A stretch of DNA of 64,000 bases. It comes from Novosphingopyxis sp965218915. Its GTDB lineage: Bacteria > Pseudomonadota > Alphaproteobacteria > Sphingomonadales > Sphingomonadaceae. Under the pieces are notes generated by a model that was not told where the DNA came from, did not search any database, and saw only the letters and a list, made by a program, of their open reading frames with translations. The translations under genes and the position numbers were made by a program. Position 1 is the stretch's first letter. Every line of letters starts with the position of its first letter. The stretch is taken from assembly GCF_965218915.1 (NCBI RefSeq), contig NZ_OZ244708.1, positions 1,984,001-2,048,000 of the forward strand, read 5' to 3'. Below, piece by piece: positions 1 to 7,498 of the stretch.

Positions 1-49
1 TATTGGCAGCCCTCCAATCCGCCAAGCTCGATCCGCATGCCAGCGCGTG

Positions 50-78
50 TTGACGGCCCCCCGCACCCGCCTTATAGG
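50..78 (+). promoter_or_regulatory. Sigma-70-type promoter of tRNA-Met
   Basis: TTGACG at 50-55 and TATAGG at 73-78 are separated by 17 bp and lie 43 bp upstream of the tRNA. Both boxes are close to the housekeeping consensus. Positions 1-49 hold nothing I can assign. Confidence 0.6.
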
Positions 79-120
79 CCTGCGATCCGCAGGGGCGCCA
101 AGGCGTCGCGGGCCTTTCGG

Positions 121-197
121 GGCGGAGTAGCTCAGGTGGTTAGAGCAGCGGAATCATAATCCGCGTGTCGGGGGTTCAAGTCCCTCCTCCGCTACCA
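121..197 (+). tRNA. tRNA-Met (CAT), elongator type
   Basis: The cloverleaf is complete: a 7-bp acceptor stem with G1-U72, a 5-bp anticodon stem around loop ATCATAA, a T-loop GTTCAAGTC, and an encoded CCA end. The anticodon is CAT. The initiator feature of a 1-72 mismatch (C-A) is absent, so elongator Met is the best reading. A lysidine-modified tRNA-Ile(CAT) cannot be fully excluded by eye. Confidence 0.9.
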
Positions 198-198
198 G

Positions 199-241
199 TT
201 TTGCGGAAATGAGACCGTTCGGGGGTCGGTCTCACGCAAAA
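199..241 (+). terminator. Stem-loop after tRNA-Met
   Basis: TTTTGCG (199-205) pairs with CGCAAAA (235-241) and GAGACCG (211-217) pairs with CGGTCTC (227-233), giving a two-part hairpin directly after the tRNA. There is no clean downstream T-run, so it could be a processing or attenuation structure rather than an intrinsic terminator. Confidence 0.45.
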
Positions 242-332
242 TTCCGGACCGCGAGGTTCGGATGCGAGGCATCCGAGCACTCGCTAGAATCCACCGCTTG
301 CAAGCGGCGTCGCTTCACGCCAACACCCTCCC

Positions 333-1583
333 ATGGAGAGCACGGAACTCATCGACGCCTACGACGTCGTCATCGTCGGCGCGGGCCATGCCGGGGCGCA
401 GACGGCGATCAATCTGCGGCAGGCCAAGTTCGACGGGTCGATCGCCCTGCTCGGCGACGAGCGCGCGCCTCCCTATGAGCGTCCGCCGCTGAGCAAGGAA
501 TATCTGGCCGGAGACAAGCCGTTCGATCGCATCCTGTTGCGCCCCGAAACCTTCTGGTCCGAGCGCGGCATCGCTTTTCATGGTGGCAGCCGGGTGGCTG
601 CGGTCGATGCGATGGACCGCAGGCTGCGACTTGCCGACGACCGCCACGTCGGCTTCGGCAAACTGGTCTGGGCGGCGGGGGGCAGCCCGCGCATGCTCCC
701 CTGCCCCGGCGCCAATGCCGCCAATATCCACGCCATCCGCCGCAAGCGCGACGTCGACACTATCCGTGAGCAGTTGGACGAAGCAAAGCGTATCGTCATT
801 GTGGGCGGCGGCTATATCGGGCTCGAAGCAGCCGCGGTGATGCGAAAGCTCGGCAAACAAGTAACCGTGATCGAGGCACTCGACCGCGTGCTGGCGCGCG
901 TCGCCGGGCCGATCCTCTCACGCTTCTACGAGGGCGAGCACCGTACGCAGGGTGTGGACCTGCGGCTCGATGCGACGCTGGAAATGTTCGAGACCGACGA
1001 GCGCGACCGGGCGACTGCCGCGATCCTGACCAGCGGCGAGGCGATTGCGATGGACATGGGGATCGTCGGCATCGGCATCGTACCCGAGGTGGGACCACTG
1101 GTGAGCGCGGGCGCGGCGGGCGGCAACGGCGTCGACATCGACAGCCAGTGCCGCACCAGCCTGCCCGATATCTACGCGATCGGCGACTGCGCGGCGCATG
1201 GCAATCCTTATGCCGATGGCGCGCATATCCGGATCGAATCGGTGCAGAATGCCAATGATATGGCCCGCGTCGCGGCGATGAGCATCATGGGCGCGCCGGT
1301 CGATTACGACGCGGTGCCGTGGTTCTGGTCCAACCAATATGATCTGCGCCTGCAGACAGTGGGGCTGTCGATCGGCTTCGACGATTGCGTGCTGCGCGGC
1401 GATCCGGCCAGCCGTAGCTTCTCGCTCGCTTACTTGCGCGGCGGCCAGTTGATCGCGCTCGATTGCGTCAACCGGACGAAGGACTACGCCCAGGGCCGCG
1501 CGCTGGTGGCGGCCAAAGCGGTACCGGACAAGGAGCAGCTCGCCGATGGGGAGCGCACGCTGAAAGAGGTCGCGCTCGCCTGA
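333..1583 (+). CDS. FAD-dependent ferredoxin/rubredoxin reductase family protein
   Basis: This 416-residue pyridine-nucleotide-disulfide oxidoreductase-type flavoprotein probably passes electrons from NAD(P)H to a ferredoxin. An N-terminal GxGxxG FAD fold (VVIVGAGHAG, residues 12-21), a second dinucleotide fold (IVIVGGGYIG, about 154-163) ending in Glu181, which favours NADH, and the FAD motif IYAIGDCA near residue 275 are all visible. Length and layout match reductases of dioxygenase and P450 electron chains. No ferredoxin or oxygenase is next to it, so its partner is unknown. It runs convergently with the next gene. Confidence 0.88.
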   Translation: MESTELIDAYDVVIVGAGHAGAQTAINLRQAKFDGSIALLGDERAPPYERPPLSKEYLAGDKPFDRILLRPETFWSERGIAFHGGSRVAAVDAMDRRLRLADDRHVGFGKLVWAAGGSPRMLPCPGANAANIHAIRRKRDVDTIREQLDEAKRIVIVGGGYIGLEAAAVMRKLGKQVTVIEALDRVLARVAGPILSRFYEGEHRTQGVDLRLDATLEMFETDERDRATAAILTSGEAIAMDMGIVGIGIVPEVGPLVSAGAAGGNGVDIDSQCRTSLPDIYAIGDCAAHGNPYADGAHIRIESVQNANDMARVAAMSIMGAPVDYDAVPWFWSNQYDLRLQTVGLSIGFDDCVLRGDPASRSFSLAYLRGGQLIALDCVNRTKDYAQGRALVAAKAVPDKEQLADGERTLKEVALA

Positions 1584-1605
1584 GACTTATCGTGTCAGAT
1601 GCCAC

Positions 1606-2133
1606 CTAGCGGCCCCGGAACATGTATCGCGCGATCGGCTCCCACGGCCCGCCGCGATAATAAAAACTGCCGAGTCCGGCGATAGCGAAGGGCCTTGGTT
1701 CGAACACCGCCGAAAGCTGCGCGTGGAGCGCCTTCGCCACTTTCGATTCGACCTTGTTCTGCACCGTTACATGCAAGCGCGGCCGGGCTTGGTCCTGCGG
1801 GGTCAGGAGTCCATTGAAATGATCCGCCATCTCGTCGCGCATCGCCATCAAGTCGGGGCTGTCGATGCGATAGGCGACGCCGCGCCCGAGATGCATCACC
1901 TCGTTCAGCCGCGCGCGCGGCGGCGGATAGTCGGCGGTGAGACGCGCCAGCACTTGCCCTACCTCGCGGCCGGAGGCGGGCGGCAGATGGTGGAACAGCG
2001 TGACATGCGCGTCGAGCTGATTGCGCTCGGACGGGAAATAGCGCTTGCGCAAGCCGTTGGCCCAGGCGAAATCCTGCGGCCCCATCAGCGCGGTGACGAT
2101 AATCGGCGCGGGGGTGTGGGCCGGATCGCTCAT
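1606..2133 (-). CDS. 2'-5' RNA ligase family protein
   Basis: A 175-residue protein with two HxT motifs, HVT at residues 43-45 and 121-123, the signature of the 2H phosphoesterase/2'-5' RNA ligase fold. Such enzymes act on 2',3'-cyclic phosphate or 2'-5' linked RNA; the substrate here is unknown. I start at the ATG ending at 2133 (MSDPAHT) because the longer upstream frame only reads through mltG. It lies just downstream of mltG in the same direction and may be cotranscribed. Confidence 0.82.
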   Translation of the reverse strand: MSDPAHTPAPIIVTALMGPQDFAWANGLRKRYFPSERNQLDAHVTLFHHLPPASGREVGQVLARLTADYPPPRARLNEVMHLGRGVAYRIDSPDLMAMRDEMADHFNGLLTPQDQARPRLHVTVQNKVESKVAKALHAQLSAVFEPRPFAIAGLGSFYYRGGPWEPIARYMFRGR

Positions 2134-2158
2134 AATGGGTCCGCCAAGGCCCGAGCCG

Positions 2159-3130
2159 CTACATCTCGCCGCGCTGACGCCGGATCGCGTACCATTTGGC
2201 GACGTTCGCATTGTGCTCCGCCAGCGTCCTTGCGAACACATGCCCGCCCTTGCCGTTCGCCACGAAATAGAGAGCATCGCTCTTGGCCGGATGCAGCACC
2301 GCCTCGATCGAGGCGCGGCCGGGATTGGCGATCGGGCCACTGGGAAGTCCGGTCATCGCATAGGTGTTGTAATCATTGACGTCGGCGATCTCGGACTGCT
2401 TGATCCGCCGCCCCAAAGGCTTGCCGCGCGTGATCGGGTAGATGATCGTGGGATCGGCCTGCAGCATCATGCTCTGACGCAGGCGGTTGGAATAGACCGC
2501 AGCCACGGTGGTGCGCTCGGCCGGCAGCGCCGTTTCCTTTTCGACGATCGAGGCTAGTGCCAGCGCCTCCTCGGGCGTCTTGACGATGATGTTCGGATCG
2601 CGCCCAGGCCACAGCTCGGCCATCGTTTTCTTCATTGCCGCCTGCATGCGCATGAGCACCGCACCGCGCGTTTCGCCGCGCTGGAAGCTGTAGCTTTCGG
2701 GCAGGATCGATCCTTCGGCTGGCACCGGAACATCGCCGGTCAGCAATGGCTCGGCCATCAGCGCTTCGCGCACCATTACCGATGGCATGCCTTCGGGAAT
2801 AGTGACGAGGCGCGAGACCGTGTCGCCGCCCTGCAAGATCTGCATGACGTCTTCATTGCTGGCCTTTGCCGGGATGAAGAACTCGCCCGCCTTGATATCC
2901 GCCCCGCCGCCGAGCAGCCGCGCCCGATTGAGAAAGGCCTGCCCCGATTTGATCGCGCCCGCCTGCTGCAGGGTTTCGGCCGCTTTGGTGAGCGTGGAGC
3001 CTTCTTCGATGACGACCGTCAGATCCTTGGTCGCGGGCCCCGGAGCGCTCCAGCCATAGACGAAATTCCCTCCGACAAGGAGCGCGGCGCCAATGGCGAG
3101 AACGAGGATGACAAGACCGATTTTGCGCAT
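2159..3130 (-). CDS. mltG: Endolytic transglycosylase MltG
   Basis: A 323-residue YceG/MltG-family lytic transglycosylase that cleaves nascent glycan strands at the inner membrane and so limits glycan length. One N-terminal transmembrane helix (about residues 4-22) anchors a periplasmic domain. The motif ASIVEKETALP contains the expected catalytic glutamate, and the conserved YSNRL and MTGLPSGPIANPG segments are present. It follows fabF, an arrangement I know from other alphaproteobacteria. Length is normal. Confidence 0.92.
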   Translation of the reverse strand: MRKIGLVILVLAIGAALLVGGNFVYGWSAPGPATKDLTVVIEEGSTLTKAAETLQQAGAIKSGQAFLNRARLLGGGADIKAGEFFIPAKASNEDVMQILQGGDTVSRLVTIPEGMPSVMVREALMAEPLLTGDVPVPAEGSILPESYSFQRGETRGAVLMRMQAAMKKTMAELWPGRDPNIIVKTPEEALALASIVEKETALPAERTTVAAVYSNRLRQSMMLQADPTIIYPITRGKPLGRRIKQSEIADVNDYNTYAMTGLPSGPIANPGRASIEAVLHPAKSDALYFVANGKGGHVFARTLAEHNANVAKWYAIRRQRGEM

Positions 3131-3223
3131 GGGGCCAGTGTAACCAAGGAGCGCGGTGACAGGAAGCCGCTATGTGGCTCTGTGCCGGATGCGGACGGCG
3201 CGCGCTTGGCTTCCTCCTTGCTT

Positions 3224-3321
3224 CGTCATTCCGGCGAAAGCCGGAATCCAGGGCCATTGTAGCACGCACTTCGATCAAAGCGCTTCGACGCCCTGGATTC
3301 CGGATCAAGTCCGGAATGACG
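3224..3321. repeat. Intergenic palindromic repeat
   Basis: Arms starting CGTCATTCCGGCGAAAGCC and ending TCCGGAATGACG form a long imperfect inverted repeat between mltG and fabF. The core GGAATCCAGGG is mirrored by CCCTGGATTCC. A related copy lies at 26506-26588. Confidence 0.75.
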
Positions 3322-3347
3322 CTATGATTTATGTGGCTGCGGCGTCC

Positions 3348-4607
3348 CTACACCCGCGTCATGATCAGGCTGGCGTTGGTGCCGCCGAAACCGAAGCTGT
3401 TGTTCAGCACCGCGCGGACTTCGCGCTTTTTCGCGACATGCGGCACCAGGTCCACGCCCTCGCAGCCCTCGGACGGGTTATCCAGATTGAGCGTCGGCGG
3501 CACGATCTGATCGCGCATGGCAAGGACGCAGAAGATGCTCTCCACCGCGCCTGCCCCGCCGAGCAGATGGCCGATCGCGGACTTGGTCGAGCTCATCGAC
3601 ATTTTTTTCAGATCATCGCCGAACAGGCGGCGCACCGCACCCAGTTCCAATTCGTCGCCGAGCGGGGTCGAGGTGCCGTGGGCGTTGACATAATCGATGT
3701 CTTCGAGGCTGAGGCCGGATTTTTTCAGCGCCATTTCCATCGACCGGAACGCGCCCGATCCTTCCGGATGCGGGGCGGTGACGTGATAGGCATCGCCCGA
3801 CAGGCCGTAACCGATCACCTCGGCATAGATATGCGCGCCGCGCTTTTTGGCGTGCTCATATTCCTCGAGGCAGACCACGCCCGCGCCTTCGCCCATGACA
3901 AAGCCATCGCGGTCCTTGTCATAGGGGCGGCTGCCGCGTTCCGGCGCGTCGTTGAAATGAGTGCTGAGCGCGCGCGCCTGCGCGAAACCGGCGATGCCGA
4001 TCGGGCAGATCGCGCCTTCCGCGCCGCCCGCGAGCATCACGTCGGCATCGCCGTCGCGGATCATGCGCGCGGCGTCGCCGATCGAATGCGCTCCGGTGGA
4101 GCAGGCGGTGACCACGGCGTGGTTCGGGCCCATCAGGCCGTATTTGATCGAGACCTGACCGGAAATGAGGTTGATCAGGCGACCATGGACGAAATGCGGC
4201 GAGACGCGGCTCGGCCCCTTACGGTCGAGCACCAGCGATTCGCTTTCGATGCCGGGCAGGCCGCCGATGCCCGAACCGATCGAGCAGCCCGCGCGAAAGC
4301 GTTCTTCCTCGCTCATGTCGGTGAGGCCGGCATCCTCGAGCGCTTGTCCTGCGGCATCGATGCCATAGACGATGAACGGATCGACCTGGCGCTGCACCTT
4401 GTGGTCGACGCGCAGATCGGGGTCGAAGCCATGCTCGTGATCGGCGGGCTTCACCTCGCAGGCGATGCGGCATTTGTAATCGGCCGCGTCGAAGCGGGTG
4501 ATCGTGCCGGCGCCGGACTTCGACGCGAGGATATTCTTCCACGCGGTCTCGACGTCCGCGCCAAGCGGCGTGACCAGTCCAAGCCCCGTTACGACGATCC
4601 GACGCAT
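3348..4607 (-). CDS. fabF: Beta-ketoacyl-ACP synthase II (FabF)
   Basis: A 419-residue condensing enzyme that elongates acyl-ACP with malonyl-ACP in type II fatty-acid synthesis. The Cys-His-His triad is visible: nucleophile in VTACSTGAH, histidines in NAHGTSTPLGD and KSAIGHLLGG. The glycine-rich C terminus NNSFGFGGTNA is typical. I prefer the second ATG (ending 4607) because GAGGGA then has 6-nt spacing; with the ATG at 4613 it would abut the start. It is downstream of acpP, giving the usual acpP-fabF order. Confidence 0.95.
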   Translation of the reverse strand: MRRIVVTGLGLVTPLGADVETAWKNILASKSGAGTITRFDAADYKCRIACEVKPADHEHGFDPDLRVDHKVQRQVDPFIVYGIDAAGQALEDAGLTDMSEEERFRAGCSIGSGIGGLPGIESESLVLDRKGPSRVSPHFVHGRLINLISGQVSIKYGLMGPNHAVVTACSTGAHSIGDAARMIRDGDADVMLAGGAEGAICPIGIAGFAQARALSTHFNDAPERGSRPYDKDRDGFVMGEGAGVVCLEEYEHAKKRGAHIYAEVIGYGLSGDAYHVTAPHPEGSGAFRSMEMALKKSGLSLEDIDYVNAHGTSTPLGDELELGAVRRLFGDDLKKMSMSSTKSAIGHLLGGAGAVESIFCVLAMRDQIVPPTLNLDNPSEGCEGVDLVPHVAKKREVRAVLNNSFGFGGTNASLIMTRV

Positions 4608-4738
4608 GCGCATTCCCTCATATTCCTGTCATCGATGCCGTACCCGCGTGCGAGCACCATAAACGCAAACGGCCCTCCGCCCGCAACCGGACCGGAGAGC
4701 CGCCTGAAATCGCTGCCAGCATGTCGCCAGCATCCGGC

Positions 4739-4981
4739 TCAACCCGCCTTGACGTTCCGAATATAGTCGATGCCGTCCTTGACGGTCCCGATCTTCTCGG
4801 CGGCGTCGTCGGGAATTTCCACGTTGAACTCTTCCTCGAACGCCATCACCAGCTCGACGATATCGAGGCTGTCCGCGCCGAGATCGTCGATGAAGCTCGC
4901 ATCCTCGGTCACCTTGTCGGATTCGACGCCGAGATGCTCGACAACGATCTTCTTCACGCGTTCCGCAATATCATCACTCAT
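4739..4981 (-). CDS. acpP: Acyl carrier protein
   Basis: An 80-residue acidic ACP that carries growing acyl chains as a phosphopantetheine thioester. The attachment site is Ser38 in LGADSLD. Length and the four-helix pattern match canonical AcpP. It is between fabG and fabF on the same strand. The 131-bp gap before fabF contains an imperfect hairpin (about 4669-4705) that might attenuate transcription. Confidence 0.97.
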   Translation of the reverse strand: MSDDIAERVKKIVVEHLGVESDKVTEDASFIDDLGADSLDIVELVMAFEEEFNVEIPDDAAEKIGTVKDGIDYIRNVKAG

Positions 4982-5135
4982 GGATTGAGCCCCTTTATGG
5001 TCTAAAATTTTGTGTCGCCCGTTGCCCTACTTGCGTGCCGCGCTCTGTGCAAGAGGCCCGCCGCAGGACAAGGCTCCCCTATAACGCGCGGCAGCCCGCC
5101 GGGTTCATCGCAGGCGCCCGTCACCTCATTGCCGG

Positions 5136-5930
5136 TCACAGCATTGCCATCCCGCCGTTGACGTGCAGCGTCTCGCCGGTGACATAGCCCGCCTCGCGCG
5201 ATGCGAGGTAGGTCACGGCCGCGGCGATGTCCTTGCCGTCGCCCAAATCGCCGATCGGGATGCGGGTAAGCAGCGCGCTCTGCTGCACCTCGGGCAGCGC
5301 AGTTGTCATGTCCGACCGGATGAAGCCCGGCGCCACGCAGTTGACGGTGATGCCCCGGCTCGCCAGTTCCTGCGCCAGCGCCTTCGACATGCCGACCAGC
5401 CCCGCCTTGGCCGCGGCATAATTGGCCTGCCCGGGATTGCCGGTGGCCCCGACGATGCTGGTGATCGAGATGATCCGCCCGAAGCGGGCCTTCATCATCG
5501 GCCGCGCGGCGGCGCGGGCGAGCCGGAACGCGGCCTCCAAATTGACGGTGAGCACATCGGACCACTCATCGTCCTTCATCCGCATGGCCAGGTTGTCGCG
5601 CGTGATCCCGGCATTGTTGACCAGGATATCGACCTTGCCGAGTTTTTCCACCGCGGCGGGGACGAGCGCATCGACAGCCGCGCCGTCCGAGAGATTGCAC
5701 GGCAAAATCACGCTTTGCTCCCTCTCACCGTCTGAACTCTTTAGGGACCAGCTAATTCGCTCTCCTTCTCGAAGCACGTGAGACGCCTCTTCTACTCGCT
5801 CCAACTTCTCACGGCTCGTACCCGACCAAGCAACACGTGCCCCCTGCATTGCAAGTGTGCGCGCTATCTCGCTACCGATCCCCCCACTCGCGCCGGTGAC
5901 AAGGGCGGTCATGCCGGTCAGATCGAACAT
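5136..5930 (-). CDS. fabG: 3-oxoacyl-ACP reductase FabG
   Basis: A short-chain dehydrogenase reducing 3-oxoacyl-ACP with NADPH. TGASGGIG (cofactor loop), NNAG, the Ser in ISITSIVG and the YAAAK catalytic motif are present. At 264 residues it is about 18 longer than usual. The excess is near residues 46-72 (encoded about 5710-5800), where codon use is also less GC-rich than in the rest of the gene. The ATG ending at 5930 has a strong AAGGAG 6-7 nt upstream. The upstream GxxExxY frame runs into it without a stop. Confidence 0.93.
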   Translation of the reverse strand: MFDLTGMTALVTGASGGIGSEIARTLAMQGARVAWSGTSREKLERVEEASHVLREGERISWSLKSSDGEREQSVILPCNLSDGAAVDALVPAAVEKLGKVDILVNNAGITRDNLAMRMKDDEWSDVLTVNLEAAFRLARAAARPMMKARFGRIISITSIVGATGNPGQANYAAAKAGLVGMSKALAQELASRGITVNCVAPGFIRSDMTTALPEVQQSALLTRIPIGDLGDGKDIAAAVTYLASREAGYVTGETLHVNGGMAML

Positions 5931-6350
5931 GGTTATTCTCCTTTTTGATTCACGCGAAGACGCGAAGGACTTATGGTCGTTCACGATACGGCGGAGCCCT
6001 TCCCTGAGCGTCGCGCCACCAAAATTGATGAGCAGCCCGACGGGCTGCTCGGTGAGCTTCAGATAAGTCAGCAGCTGCTTTGCATGCGCGGCATGCAGTT
6101 TTTCAACCGATTTGATTTCGATGAGCAGGCGATCGTCCACCAGAAGATCGATCCGAAACGCCGCCCGAAAATTCAGCCCCCCGTAAGCGATATCCACCGG
6201 CTTCTGCCGGTCTATCTTATGACCGCGCCGTTCCAGTTCGGCGGCCAAAATCATCTCATACACGCTTTCCAGCAAACCCGGCCCCAAGTCCCGGTGCAGT
6301 TGAAGCGCAGCATCGACGACGTCCGCAGATATTGCCTCAAGATCAACCAT
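5931..6350 (-). CDS. GxxExxY family protein, in frame with fabG
   Basis: About 130 residues of the GxxExxY family (PD-(D/E)xK-like fold, function unsettled). The name motif is GPGLLESVYE near residues 23-32 and the nuclease-like core is DDRLLIEIK near 72-80. The domain should end near GLRRIV, but no stop follows. The frame reads through the flanking repeat (as SFASSRES) and into FabG, so translation would give a 404-residue fusion unless ribosomes restart at fabG. I see no good ribosome-binding site before its ATG. It separates fabD from fabG, which are usually neighbours. Confidence 0.75.
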
Positions 6351-6371
6351 CTTCGCGTCTTCGCGTGATTC
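5947..6371. mobile_element. Putative GxxExxY cassette bounded by inverted repeats
   Basis: CACGCGAAGACGCGAAG at 5951-5967 is the reverse complement of CTTCGCGTCTTCGCGTG at 6351-6367; both belong to (CTTCGCGT)n units. The distal repeat starts at the fabD stop codon and the proximal one lies just upstream of the fabG ribosome-binding site, so the whole unit occupies the fabD-fabG gap. An empty-looking palindrome of the same unit is at 21453-21516. Mobility is inferred; no transposase or target duplication is visible. Confidence 0.5.
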
Positions 6372-7320
6372 AAATACTCTTGATCAGCGCCTCGATGTCG
6401 TCCATTCCCTGCACGCTCATGACCTCGGCATCGGCGACGATGCGCCCGACCATCGGGCCGACCACCTTGCCGCCGATCTCTACGAAATGGTCCGCGCCGT
6501 CAGCATGCATCGCCAGTACGGATTCGCGCCAGCGCACGCGGCCCGTTACCTGATCGACCAGCAGCGATCGGATCAGCGCGGGATCGGATACCGCCTCTGC
6601 GGTGACATTGGCGTATAGCGGGGCCGATGGCGCCACAATGACGGTTTCGGTCAGCGCCTTTTCCATCTCCTCGGCAGCGGGCCGCATCAGCGGGCAGTGA
6701 AAAGGCGCGGACACGGGCAGCGGGACACCGCGCTTGATGCCCCAGCGGTCCTTGTCGTCCTTGACCATCGCGACGGCACGCTCGATCGCGGCCTTGTGGC
6801 CGGAGATCACGACCTGACCGGGGTCATTGTCATTCGCCACCGTGCATATCTCGCCGTCCGCCTCGGCGGCTTCGGCCAGATCCTCGGCTTTGGCGACATC
6901 GGCGCCGAGCAGCGCGGCCATCGCGCCCTCGCCCACCGGCACCGCACGCTGCATCGCCTGCCCGCGCAGCTTCAACAAACGCGCCGTCTCGGCGAGCGGG
7001 ATCGCTTCGGCGGAGCACAGCGCGCTATATTCGCCGAGCGAGTGCCCGGCGACGCAGCCCGCGACATCAGCCAGCTTCACGCCGCCTTCCTTTTCCAGCA
7101 CACGCAGCACCGCCATCGACAGCGCCATGATCGCGGGCTGCGCGTTCTCGGTCAGCATCAGCTCGTCCGCAGGCCCTTCGCGCATCAGCTGGAACAGCCG
7201 CTGCCCCAGGGCGTCGTCGACCTCCTCGAACAGCTCGCGCGCATGGGTGCTGGCGGCGGCCAGATCGGTGCCCATGCCGACTTTCTGGCTGCCCTGTCCG
7301 GGGAAAATGAATGCGCGCAT
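6370..7320 (-). CDS. fabD: Malonyl-CoA:ACP transacylase FabD
   Basis: A 316-residue malonyltransferase that loads malonate onto ACP. FPGQGSQ at residues 6-12 and the nucleophile Ser94 in AGHSLGEYSA are canonical, and the catalytic His is in VSAPFHCPLM. It is the first gene of the fatty-acid block on this strand. Its stop codon touches the inverted repeat of the GxxExxY cassette. Confidence 0.95.
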   Translation of the reverse strand: MRAFIFPGQGSQKVGMGTDLAAASTHARELFEEVDDALGQRLFQLMREGPADELMLTENAQPAIMALSMAVLRVLEKEGGVKLADVAGCVAGHSLGEYSALCSAEAIPLAETARLLKLRGQAMQRAVPVGEGAMAALLGADVAKAEDLAEAAEADGEICTVANDNDPGQVVISGHKAAIERAVAMVKDDKDRWGIKRGVPLPVSAPFHCPLMRPAAEEMEKALTETVIVAPSAPLYANVTAEAVSDPALIRSLLVDQVTGRVRWRESVLAMHADGADHFVEIGGKVVGPMVGRIVADAEVMSVQGMDDIEALIKSI

Positions 7321-7408
7321 CGCTGGTCCTGCCTGCTCTTTGAATGGGAGCGGTGGGTTAGGACGGCGGGCGGGTCAGTGCAAGGTGGGAGCGCCTTGGC
7401 CCGGCCCC

Positions 7409-7491
7409 GTCATTGCGAGCGAAGCGAAGCAATCCAGAATGCAGCGCTGCACCCATCCTGGATTGCTTCAGCCTGCGGCCTCGCAATGACG
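7409..7491. repeat. Intergenic palindromic repeat
   Basis: CGTCATTGCGAG at the left is mirrored by CTCGCAATGACG at the right, with GCAATCCAG/CTGGATTGC inside. It fills the gap between fabD and the acyl-CoA dehydrogenase gene and is a typical sphingomonad/alphaproteobacterial palindromic repeat. Confidence 0.75.
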
Positions 7492-7498
7492 CATCGAT

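Noticed and set aside
315..860. Long antisense frames opposite strong genes (for example 315-860, 3156-4766, 17401-19401, 36013-37341 and 59915-61711)
   Set aside because: They mirror GC-rich codon bias of the real genes, lack family motifs and lie fully opposite well-supported proteins.
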